From Clostridiales bacterium (lineage in GTDB: Bacteria; Bacillota; Clostridia; Lachnospirales; Lachnospiraceae): a stretch of 34,007 nt of DNA. Below the pieces are notes generated by a model. That model did no database searches. It was not told the DNA's origin and saw only the letters and a list, made by a program, of their open reading frames with translations. The DNA lies in assembly GCA_012519565.1 (NCBI GenBank), contig JAAYPX010000231.1, positions 1 to 34,007 of the forward strand, in the 5' to 3' direction. Within the stretch, counting starts at the first letter, position 1. Each line of letters opens with the position of its first letter. The position numbers and the translations under genes were made by a program. Positions 1 to 7,175 of this stretch are shown piece after piece.

Positions 1-60
1 TACTATTATCTATACTACTATTATCTATACTGCTATTTTCTATATTGCTATATTTTAAAT
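1..60. repeat. 15-bp tandem repeat, about four units
   Basis: Units at 1-15 and 16-30 are identical (TACTATTATCTATAC). The unit at 31-45 differs at three positions and the one at 46-60 is degenerate beyond its first few bases. The array starts at the window edge and may continue outside it. It lies just downstream of the blaI-like gene. The unit is a multiple of three, and on the minus strand one frame stays open through it, reading as an Ile-Asp-Asn-Ser-Ser repeat. I see no start codon with a ribosome binding site for that frame, so coding is unproven. Confidence 0.8.
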
Positions 61-66
61 CGCTAA

Positions 67-432
67 TTAAAATCTCTGTTCTGATATTATTCTCTCTAGT
101 TCCATAATCTCTGCCTGTGATAGATCTTGATTTTTAAGATAGTCGGTCAGAAAAGTTGATAAGGATCCATTATATAATTTGTTTAATAGAGCTTTTGTTT
201 CAATATTTTGAACAGTACGTTTTGAAATTGTTGCCCTACATAGAAAACCTGGATCTTCTCTTTTAATAGCCCCTTTATCAATCAATCTTTTGATTACTGT
301 ATAAGTGGTATTCTTCTCCCAACCAATATACTCTTTAATAATCTTTGATATATCTTTAGCGGCTAATACCTTATTTGACCATAGTAGTTCCATCACATTG
401 AGCTCCCCCTCATGTAGACGAATTTCTGACAT
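67..432 (-). CDS. BlaI/MecI-family transcriptional repressor
   Basis: This 121-residue winged-helix DNA-binding protein has the length and layout of the BlaI/MecI/CopY family. The N-terminal half has the hallmark ELNVMELLW start of the first helix (about residues 10-18) and the TYTVIKRLIDKGAI recognition helix and wing (about 43-56). The C-terminal part is a short helical dimerisation tail. In this family the dimer represses its own operon and is inactivated by proteolysis triggered by a membrane M56 sensor peptidase (BlaR1/MecR1). Such a partner would normally follow immediately, but the window ends 66 bases downstream, so it cannot be checked. The start is supported by AAAAGGGG about nine bases upstream. 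Operator-like palindromes lie in the 310-base leader. The signal and target genes cannot be told from sequence. Confidence 0.85.
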   Translation of the reverse strand: MSEIRLHEGELNVMELLWSNKVLAAKDISKIIKEYIGWEKNTTYTVIKRLIDKGAIKREDPGFLCRATISKRTVQNIETKALLNKLYNGSLSTFLTDYLKNQDLSQAEIMELERIISEQRF

Positions 433-742
433 AGCTACACCCCTTTTAAAAAATAAAATAGTTCTACTGTAGTAGTAACAAAATTATATATATTATTTGC
501 CATGTATTTCATCCTATAGGATTAAAATATAGCAAAATAAAATCTTAATTTTGCTTGTCCTAAAATACAATTGATATCTAAGATCTTATGTAGGCGTTTG
601 GAGGGGATTGTTTAGATATCCAATAAAATCAAGGTCTTACACTTGTAGAATAAAATCGAAATGTTAAATCAAAACCATCTACATCAGTAGACAAGCATCT
701 GTTTATATACTATAGTAATAGAATTTATTTGTCAAGAATATC
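433..742 (-). promoter_or_regulatory. 310-base leader of the blaI-like gene with operator-like palindromes
   Basis: No gene is seen here. On the minus strand a σA-like promoter reads TTGACA (730-735), a 17-base spacer, then TAGTAT (707-712). A perfect 10-bp palindrome TACTATAGTA (708-717) overlaps this -10. A second element CTACatcaGTAG is at 679-690, and a third, CTACTgtAGTAG, at 464-475 lies 32 bases before the start codon, just after a possible TATAAT (483-488). BlaI/MecI operators are palindromes built on TACA/TGTA or TACT/AGTA half-sites, so autoregulation at two places is a reasonable inference. The distal promoter would give a leader of roughly 265 bases. Confidence 0.55.
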
Positions 743-2101
743 TTATAAACAAAATGTGGCATAAATTGGTAAATATTTCACTTGATTTACAAAAGCAAAA
801 TTGTTAGAAGAAATTTTTATTCCATAGGGGATATCACAATGCTTCTTAAATATACTAACACTTTTTGAACGGGTATTTGTCCCATGAAATATTTCTACAG
901 GTATAAGTCTCGTATCCTTTTCAATTATAAAATTAATCTTAGCCGATGAATTTGATTCCCAATACCATAGGCTATAATGATTTGCATTTAAAGTTTGGGC
1001 AACATTGTTTTCTATCAGGGTTTTATATATTTTAGAATCGGTATACATATTATGAGTAACAGGCTCAGCAGTAAACTTCAAATTTAAGGGAAGTTGTTGT
1101 AAAAATTGAGTAAACAATAAACCTGTATCAGGCATATATAACTTAAAATTTGCATCTAAAGGTTGGAAATCCTTAACTGAGGAGCTATTAGTAAGCTGAT
1201 CATTGGGTATTTTATTGGATTGTATTACTAAATTATTATTAATCAGATAATCAATAGCTTCTTTATAATGACCATAAGTTGTACCCTTCCGTATTAATCT
1301 ATATTGAAATTTCTTGTTTACCTTCTTTAATTGATAAGATATACTATCAAAAACCTGTAGAATTTTTAAGGTATTATTGTCCGAATTACTATTAGTAATA
1401 TCATATTTATATGCCCCCATTATTACATCATGATGTTCCATAATATTTATGGTGGAGTTCATGTGTAAGTATTCATTAACAGCACTGGGCATGCCTCCGA
1501 TTTCCAGGTATAGCTGATATAGTGATATAAGTTCATTATGTACTATCTCTGGCAAAGGCTTGCAATTATCATAGTGGGTCCTAATTGCCTCTATATACCA
1601 ATCATTGCCAGTGGCCAATAAAAATTCATCAAAGGTTAAAGGAAATAATTTAACAGGATAAGTTTTAGCCATAACTTCTGCAGATAATGGCTTGCTTGAA
1701 GTCAGCAAAATATAGGGTGTTAACATTGACTTACCCTGTAATTCTAATAAAATCTCTATAACTCCTTCAATATCCGGCAAATAGCTAATCTCATCTAATA
1801 TAAATACTATATTATCCTTATTGAGAGTATCAGTAATATCAATATTTTCTTTATTTATTGGCCTATAATCAGATAATAGCTTACAGATACTATCAGGGTC
1901 ACCAGAACTTAGTAGGCCTCTTATTCTTTGGTCTTTCTCTAAATTAATATAAAAAGTCTGGCTAAAAAAACTATTGGCAAAATCATATGCTAGATATGTT
2001 TTACCAACTCCTTTTGCGCCAGTTATCAATACCGGTTTGTTCCAATTGTTACCTATCTTATCTTTCCATAATATTAGATTATCAATCGCATTTCGTTTCA
2101 A
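743..2101 (-). CDS. AAA family ATPase with C-terminal DUF4143-like domain
   Basis: This 452-residue protein has the layout of the widespread prokaryotic ATPase family that joins an AAA P-loop domain to DUF4143. Walker A is GAKGVGKT (residues 28-35), Walker B is FILDE (100-104), and LLTSSKPL (about 132-139) fits the sensor-1 strand. Members are often chromosomal accessory genes of unknown function, sometimes discussed with toxin-like or defence loci; no role is assigned here. The C-terminal part normally carries a restriction-endonuclease-like pattern (an Asp before a hydrophobic strand, then IEVK). Here the matching stretch reads KINFII...IPVEIF, so the Asp and Lys are missing. The start is TTG: an in-frame TAA directly precedes it and AAAGGG lies upstream. 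It follows rluD with 87 bases between and has no cognate partner gene. Confidence 0.75.
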   Translation of the reverse strand: MKRNAIDNLILWKDKIGNNWNKPVLITGAKGVGKTYLAYDFANSFFSQTFYINLEKDQRIRGLLSSGDPDSICKLLSDYRPINKENIDITDTLNKDNIVFILDEISYLPDIEGVIEILLELQGKSMLTPYILLTSSKPLSAEVMAKTYPVKLFPLTFDEFLLATGNDWYIEAIRTHYDNCKPLPEIVHNELISLYQLYLEIGGMPSAVNEYLHMNSTINIMEHHDVIMGAYKYDITNSNSDNNTLKILQVFDSISYQLKKVNKKFQYRLIRKGTTYGHYKEAIDYLINNNLVIQSNKIPNDQLTNSSSVKDFQPLDANFKLYMPDTGLLFTQFLQQLPLNLKFTAEPVTHNMYTDSKIYKTLIENNVAQTLNANHYSLWYWESNSSAKINFIIEKDTRLIPVEIFHGTNTRSKSVSIFKKHCDIPYGIKISSNNFAFVNQVKYLPIYATFCL

Positions 2102-2188
2102 TTAACTATCATACCCTTTCATCACAATCTAAAACCAATTGCCATTTCTTGATGTCATAATGTGGGCCCTTGAGCATATTAGTATTTG

Positions 2189-3202
2189 TTAAGATCTTTT
2201 TAATTTATCTAATAGCTCGGTAAAATATTGAGGTAATGGAGCATGAAATTCAACATATTCTTTGGTACTTGGATGAATGAAACCTAGAAGACCGGCATGA
2301 AGAGCCTGTCCAACAAGCTTAAAAGGATCTTTAGAGGGACCGTATACCGTATCTCCCAGCAGTGGATGATGTATACTGGACATATGAACCCTAATCTGAT
2401 GGGTACGACCGGTCTCTAATGCACATTCAACATATGCATACTTATTATTAATATTTTCTATTACTTTATAGTTAGTTACGGCATTTTTACCGTTTTTATA
2501 ATTAATAGCCATCTTTTTACGATCCTTGGGGTGTCTGCCTATTGGAGCATCTACCCTACCGCTTTCCTCTTTAAAAGTATGATATACAAGGGCTTTATAT
2601 CGTCTAGTTATACTATGCTCCTTAAGCTGCTGGGCTATATGTTGATGGGCCTTGTCATTTTTACAAACAACTAGAATCCCAGTTGTATCCCGGTCAATAC
2701 GGTGAACAATACCAGGGCGGAGTACACCATTAATTCCCGATAATTCACCTCTACAATGATACAGTAGGGCATTAACTAAGGTACCACTGGAATGACCGGC
2801 TGCTGGGTGGACTACCATACCTTTTGGTTTGTTTACTATTATGATATCCTGATCTTCATAAATAAGATCTAATGGAATATTCTCAGCAACAACATCCAGT
2901 TCCTTAGCCTCTGGAATGGTTATTATAACCTTCTGGCCTGGCTTCACCTTGGCGTTAGCCTTAACAAGACTATTGTCAATAAGAACTCTCCCATCACCTA
3001 TTAATTTCTGAATATATGACCTGGATAATTCATTTTGCTTTTGTGAAAGAAATTTATCTATTCTACAACCATTGTCATTATCATCGACCATATATTCCAA
3101 AGTTACCTCTTGAGAACCATCCCACTGTAAGGGGGTACTTATATCATCATCATCCTCATCAATGTCATCATCTATGATTTCATTGTTAAGCATATCCCTC
3201 AT
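2189..3202 (-). CDS. rluD: RluD-family 23S rRNA pseudouridine synthase
   Basis: A pseudouridine synthase of the RluA/RluD family, converting specific uridines in large-subunit rRNA to pseudouridine. The 337-residue protein has an N-terminal S4 RNA-binding domain (about residues 46-95, beginning CRIDKFLSQ) and the catalytic core. The signature GIVHRIDRDTTG at 164-175 contains the catalytic Asp170, and GRTHQIRVH is present further on. A short acidic extension (Asp/Glu-rich, residues 9-20) precedes the S4 domain. AAAGGA sits about nine bases before the first ATG; a second ATG three codons on is less well placed. It lies 36 bases after lspA, the usual lspA-rluD pair. Which uridines it modifies (RluD type or another RluA-family site) cannot be settled here. 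Confidence 0.93.
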   Translation of the reverse strand: MRDMLNNEIIDDDIDEDDDDISTPLQWDGSQEVTLEYMVDDNDNGCRIDKFLSQKQNELSRSYIQKLIGDGRVLIDNSLVKANAKVKPGQKVIITIPEAKELDVVAENIPLDLIYEDQDIIIVNKPKGMVVHPAAGHSSGTLVNALLYHCRGELSGINGVLRPGIVHRIDRDTTGILVVCKNDKAHQHIAQQLKEHSITRRYKALVYHTFKEESGRVDAPIGRHPKDRKKMAINYKNGKNAVTNYKVIENINNKYAYVECALETGRTHQIRVHMSSIHHPLLGDTVYGPSKDPFKLVGQALHAGLLGFIHPSTKEYVEFHAPLPQYFTELLDKLKRS

Positions 3203-3238
3203 TCCACTGAGTCCTTTCTATATATATATGAAATGATT

Positions 3239-3760
3239 TCACATTCCTTCTTGATCATTTTTCTTTTTTGTGAATATCTGATCCAAGAATGCTAAATCCT
3301 CATCCTTATAATAAAATATTGCAAGTATTAATAGTAAAACTGACGATACAGTAATATAACTATCTGCTATATTAAAAATAGGAAAGTTTATTAATTCAAA
3401 ATAAATAAAATCTACTACATATCTACGAAATACCCTATCTATAAAGTTTCCAATGGCACCAGCCCTAATAAATACAAATATTACTTTAAGGATATTATGT
3501 TTGGCTTCCATTGGTATCTTAGTGTAAATAAACATTAATAGGGCTAAGATTATTATTGTAATAATTATTAATACCAGTGTCTTATCACTCATAATCCCCC
3601 ATACAGCACCTGTATTTTCGTGATATTGCAGTTTTAGTACTTTAGGTATAATAGATATCGGTTCTTTGTTTTTAAGGGCTGAAATGGCCCAAATTTTCGA
3701 AAACTGATCCACTATAACTAATAATAGAAAATATATAAGATGTCTTATTCGCTGTTTCAT
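3239..3760 (-). CDS. lspA: Lipoprotein signal peptidase II
   Basis: LspA is the membrane aspartic protease that removes signal peptides from diacylglyceryl-modified prolipoproteins. Four hydrophobic segments are visible. The active-site motifs are NTGAVWG, GAIGNFIDR and FNIADS, placing the two catalytic aspartates at D108 and D133. I prefer the ATG at 3758-3760 (173 residues) over the in-frame ATG nine bases earlier: AGAAAGG lies ten bases before the inner ATG but only one base before the outer one. It sits between aroB and rluD. A likely client encoded in the window is the carboxypeptidase-like lipoprotein at 9821-10798, which has a clear lipobox. Confidence 0.95.
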   Translation of the reverse strand: MKQRIRHLIYFLLLVIVDQFSKIWAISALKNKEPISIIPKVLKLQYHENTGAVWGIMSDKTLVLIIITIIILALLMFIYTKIPMEAKHNILKVIFVFIRAGAIGNFIDRVFRRYVVDFIYFELINFPIFNIADSYITVSSVLLLILAIFYYKDEDLAFLDQIFTKKKNDQEGM

Positions 3761-3798
3761 AAAAACCATGCCTTTCTGCCAAAGCTACGTTAATTCTC

Positions 3799-4899
3799 TT
3801 AATTAGAACTAGGCCTTATTATTGCTTCAATTGCATTCAGCATCTCTTCCTGGGTTACGGAAGTATCTATAACAGCTTGGCCAATTCCTTCTAATAGTAT
3901 AAATTTTATTTTATCGGCATCCATCTTTTTATCATGCCTTGTTACATCTAAGATATCTTCAGCCTTCAGGCCTGAAATTGATATTGGCTGATGAAAATTA
4001 ACTAAGGTATCCAGAATATCTTCATACTCCTCCTGGGACTGCCATCCTCTTCTTAGAGATATATGAGAGGCGGCTGCTATACCAATTGCAACACATTCTC
4101 CATGGAGATAATTTAAGTTCATTAATTTTTCTACAGCATGACCAATGGTATGACCAAAGTTAAGCAGTGCTCTCTCCCCCTCTTCCTTGGGATCTGCTTC
4201 AACAACAGCTCTTTTAATCTTACAACTCTCCATTATCATTTCGGCTAATATAGTGAGATCCTTCTCTTTAATCCCAGATTTATTATCCTTAAGCCACTTA
4301 TAGTAACTCTTATTTTTTATCAAACCATGTTTTATGATTTCACTCATTCCAGAATAAAATTCAGCGTCAGGTAGTGTATTTAAGGTTTCTAGGTTAATAT
4401 ATACTAATTTAGGTTGATGAAAGGCCCCTATCATATTTTTATACCCATTAAAGTCTACACCGGTTTTACCCCCAATGCTAGAATCAACCATGGCCAGAAG
4501 TGAAGTAGGTATCTGTATAAAACGAATGCCCCTAAGATAAGTAGCAGCTATAAAACCTGTTAGATCTCCTACTACACCACCACCTAATGCCACTAGAACA
4601 TCATTTCTGTCAAAACCAGACCTTATAAGGAGTTCATAGCAATCATATACGGTATCTAGGTTTTTACTGTGCTCACCAGCGGTAATTACATGGCTAATGG
4701 CTTCTTTGGCTATAGGTTTTAGAGCTTCCAAACAGTTATCAAGATAGTATTTACTAACATTACTATCTGATATAATCATAAATCGCCTTCCTGTCATATC
4801 TAGACCTGTTAAAGCATCCTGTAAGCCTTCAAAATTACTGTTAATTAAAATATCATATATTGGTATTTGATTATAATGTACTGTTAACTTATGATTCAT
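3799..4899 (-). CDS. aroB: 3-dehydroquinate synthase
   Basis: AroB converts DAHP to 3-dehydroquinate, the second step of the shikimate pathway, using NAD and a divalent metal. At 366 residues it is normal length. The nucleotide-binding glycine motif GGGVVGD is at 106-112, followed by IPTSLLAMVDSSIGGKTGVD. The metal ligands fit E187 (MSEIIKHG), H250 (NFGHTIGH) and H266 (HGECVAIG). It is inserted in the ylmH-lspA-rluD division neighbourhood, away from other aro genes. Its only strong ribosome binding site, AAGGAGG at 4947-4953, lies 47 bases before the ATG, separated from it by a hairpin (see 4907-4943). An in-frame TGA upstream excludes a longer protein. Confidence 0.96.
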   Translation of the reverse strand: MNHKLTVHYNQIPIYDILINSNFEGLQDALTGLDMTGRRFMIISDSNVSKYYLDNCLEALKPIAKEAISHVITAGEHSKNLDTVYDCYELLIRSGFDRNDVLVALGGGVVGDLTGFIAATYLRGIRFIQIPTSLLAMVDSSIGGKTGVDFNGYKNMIGAFHQPKLVYINLETLNTLPDAEFYSGMSEIIKHGLIKNKSYYKWLKDNKSGIKEKDLTILAEMIMESCKIKRAVVEADPKEEGERALLNFGHTIGHAVEKLMNLNYLHGECVAIGIAAASHISLRRGWQSQEEYEDILDTLVNFHQPISISGLKAEDILDVTRHDKKMDADKIKFILLEGIGQAVIDTSVTQEEMLNAIEAIIRPSSN

Positions 4900-4906
4900 A
4901 AAAATT

Positions 4907-4943
4907 GCATAACCACATCATTTCATTCAAGATGAAGTTATGC
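4907..4943 (-). promoter_or_regulatory. Hairpin between the aroB ribosome binding site and start codon
   Basis: On the minus strand GCATAAC (4943-4937) pairs with GTTATGC (4913-4907). After a two-by-two internal loop, CATC pairs with GATG around an 11-base loop. AAGGAGG ends three bases before the stem and the aroB ATG begins seven bases after it. With the hairpin folded, the effective spacing is about ten bases instead of 47. The stem is followed by AATTTTT, so a weak attenuator is an alternative reading. Confidence 0.6.
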
Positions 4944-4959
4944 TTTCCTCCTTATCTCA

Positions 4960-5721
4960 TCATATATATAATAGTATTCTTACAGAATATCTACCTTTTT
5001 TAGTAACATTTGTTGTACCCTTATATATAAACTTACCATGACCTCGTACAGATACGATATCATTTTCTTTAAGAGCATAACTATTAGAAAGCACTTCCCT
5101 ACTATTCACAAAAACTTTGCCACCGGCTATAAGTCCGGTTAAACTACTTCTAGATTTACGTAAGGCAACTGACAATATACTATCTAATCGAACTGATGAT
5201 ACTGTACCGCTTATCTCTTTTAATTTAGGAGTATAGTTAAAATCACTATTTGGTATTATCGATACATCTACCATGGTATGTTTAATTTTAAATAGATTGT
5301 CTAAGATAAAAGTACTTATACCAGAGGTGCAAAATAAAAAGCCCTCATTTTCCATGATAATTATATCTCCAATTACACTTCGGTCAATGCCAAGATTAAG
5401 AATGGCACCTAGAAAATCTCTATGGGTCAAATCATCGCTGAATTTCTTATTTTGAGCTACAATTTTAAGACATTCTATGGGAAATTCTATATCTTCTTCT
5501 CGGTAGCCATAATCACCACAAAAGCAAATAACTTTTCTCTCAGCGTCCGAAAAACCTCCAAATAAGAAATACCTTATATCAGGTAATTCACCTTTTATCT
5601 GACTAAAAATATTTTGTTCATTAATATTTAAAAAATCAGAAAATAATATAATGCCCCTTTGGTCAGCGATTTTGGCCCTGTCTATCAAGTGTCTGCGTAA
5701 AATCAAATCATCTTTATCCAT
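4960..5721 (-). CDS. ylmH: YlmH-family S4-domain RNA-binding protein
   Basis: The 253-residue product matches YlmH, an RNA-binding protein of the Gram-positive sepF/ylm neighbourhood; family members have been linked to ribosome-associated quality control. The N-terminal two thirds form the YlmH-specific region, and a C-terminal S4 domain (about residues 180-240) reads LDSILSVALRKSRSSLTGLI followed by a KVFVN strand. The start is supported by AAGGATG seven bases or so upstream. It follows sepF by 67 bases, the conserved order. The gene ends ten bases before the AAGGAGG that serves aroB, so cotranscription with aroB is likely. Confidence 0.92.
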   Translation of the reverse strand: MDKDDLILRRHLIDRAKIADQRGIILFSDFLNINEQNIFSQIKGELPDIRYFLFGGFSDAERKVICFCGDYGYREEDIEFPIECLKIVAQNKKFSDDLTHRDFLGAILNLGIDRSVIGDIIIMENEGFLFCTSGISTFILDNLFKIKHTMVDVSIIPNSDFNYTPKLKEISGTVSSVRLDSILSVALRKSRSSLTGLIAGGKVFVNSREVLSNSYALKENDIVSVRGHGKFIYKGTTNVTKKGRYSVRILLYI

Positions 5722-5788
5722 ATTACATCCTTAAATTCTTTCTAGTCATATACATAATGCAAAATTATTATTATATAATTCTAAGCTA

Positions 5789-6349
5789 CTAAAATTCATT
5801 ATGAAATGTCGGAGGTTCAAAGCCAGTCTCCTGTACGATATCAAGATAATCTCCAGATATATCAATTGTATCTGGAGATATTATAAAGATACAATTGGAT
5901 ATACGATGTAATCTACCATTGATAGCGTAAACAGAGCCTGAAACAAAATCCATGGTTCTTTGTGCCAGTTTCTCATCAAAACCTTCCAAATTAATTACAA
6001 CCGCCCTACCAGTCAATAAAATATCACATATTTCCTGAGAGTCTTCAAATGAAGTGGGCTTCATAATACAAACTTCAAGACCACGGGCTGTTGTTCTAAT
6101 TGGAATTACCTTATTGACAGACCCCTTATCCCCTCTAGAAGACCTCTCTTTTCTTGGATTATTGGCAATTGGTGTTACAGGGGCTTGATTATTCTGGAAA
6201 TCTCCATATTCCAATTCTTCTTTAGCAGCTTTCTTTTCTAATCGTTTTGTTTTTCTATCTTTCTTCTCCGTTTCAAGGAAATCATCGGTAAAATCATCAT
6301 CTTCAGTTAATTTCATAGAATCAAGAAAATTTTTAAAAAAATTAGACAT
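5789..6349 (-). CDS. sepF: Cell division protein SepF
   Basis: SepF is a membrane-associated partner of FtsZ that assembles rings and supports septum formation. The 186-residue protein has the family layout: a short amphipathic N-terminal helix (SNFFKNFLDSMKL), a charged, poorly conserved linker rich in Lys and Glu (about 20-80), and the conserved C-terminal domain with MKPTSFEDSQEICDILLTGRAVVINLEG and FVSGSVYAINGRLHRIS. It lies 24 bases after yggS and before ylmH, the standard order. A perfect 11-bp inverted repeat (5849-5859 with 5869-5879) sits inside the coding region near its 3' end. Confidence 0.95.
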   Translation of the reverse strand: MSNFFKNFLDSMKLTEDDDFTDDFLETEKKDRKTKRLEKKAAKEELEYGDFQNNQAPVTPIANNPRKERSSRGDKGSVNKVIPIRTTARGLEVCIMKPTSFEDSQEICDILLTGRAVVINLEGFDEKLAQRTMDFVSGSVYAINGRLHRISNCIFIISPDTIDISGDYLDIVQETGFEPPTFHNEF

Positions 6350-6373
6350 AGACTCATTCTCCTATCCTTTATA

Positions 6374-7114
6374 TTAATTACGTCCACCGAAGATGCCTGT
6401 TCCTATTCTAACCATTGTGGCGCCCTCTTCAATAGCAACTTCGAAATCACCGGTCATTCCCATTGACAGAATGTTAAATAATCCGGGGTCAAAGTTGAAG
6501 TTCCTTCCAACACCAGTTTTTTCTTTATTAACATTATCAATGGTTTTGGTTTTTATGTCAACATATAATTCACGCATTTTTTTGAAAATATCCCTATTTT
6601 TCTCAGGATCTGTAACAAATGGAGCAATTGTCATAAGGCCTCTTATTCTAATATTGGGGAGATTTATAATCTCTTGGAATAAAGGCCATAAATCCTCTTC
6701 AAAAACCCCAAACTTAGTATCCTCTTTAGCCATATTTACTTCAATTAAAACATCACATATTATATCTTTTTTAGCAGCTTCCTGATCTATCATTTGGGCT
6801 AAACGTAGGGAATCAACGGAATGTATCAAAACAGCCTTATCTACCACATGTTTAACCTTATTTCTTTGAAGATGGCCTATCATATGCCAATGCACATCAT
6901 TTATTTCATTATTTAACTCATCATACTTGACAGATAACTCCTGAACCCTGTTTTCTCCAAAGTGTTTAATACCTAAATCATAAGCTTCCCTTATCATTGA
7001 GCTTGGCTTAGTCTTACTTACAGCTATTAAAGTAACCTCAGATCTATCCCGCCCAGCTTTATCACAAGCCATCTGTATTCTTTTCTCTACTTCTAAAATA
7101 TTATCTTTCAGCAT
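6374..7114 (-). CDS. YggS/YlmE-family PLP homeostasis protein
   Basis: A 246-residue single-domain PLP-binding protein of the YggS/PROSC family (YlmE in the Bacillus neighbourhood). It has a TIM-barrel fold and controls free PLP and amino-acid balance without a known enzymatic reaction. The PLP-binding lysine fits K34 in AVSKTKP. HFGENRVQE, WHMIGHLQRNK and the C-terminal LSMGMTGDFEVAI...VRIGTGIFG follow in the family order. It lies between the HlyD-like gene and sepF in the same direction, with small gaps, so the three probably share the promoter upstream of 8561. Confidence 0.94.
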   Translation of the reverse strand: MLKDNILEVEKRIQMACDKAGRDRSEVTLIAVSKTKPSSMIREAYDLGIKHFGENRVQELSVKYDELNNEINDVHWHMIGHLQRNKVKHVVDKAVLIHSVDSLRLAQMIDQEAAKKDIICDVLIEVNMAKEDTKFGVFEEDLWPLFQEIINLPNIRIRGLMTIAPFVTDPEKNRDIFKKMRELYVDIKTKTIDNVNKEKTGVGRNFNFDPGLFNILSMGMTGDFEVAIEEGATMVRIGTGIFGGRN

Positions 7115-7175
7115 AAAAGCATCACTCCTTAATTATACAATATCCTCTAAAACAAAACTAGGATTTATACAAACT

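Noticed and set aside
743-2101. Toxin-antitoxin or defence island around the ATPase and BlaI-type gene
   Set aside because: Only two unrelated genes are visible, without an antitoxin, nuclease or methylase partner; the context is too thin.
5849-5879. 11-bp perfect inverted repeat inside sepF
   Set aside because: A repeat of this size is expected about once by chance in 34 kb of AT-rich DNA, and it is explained by the coding sequence.
6393-6785. 130-codon plus-strand ORF antisense to yggS
   Set aside because: Fully overlaps a conserved gene on the other strand and lacks start signals.
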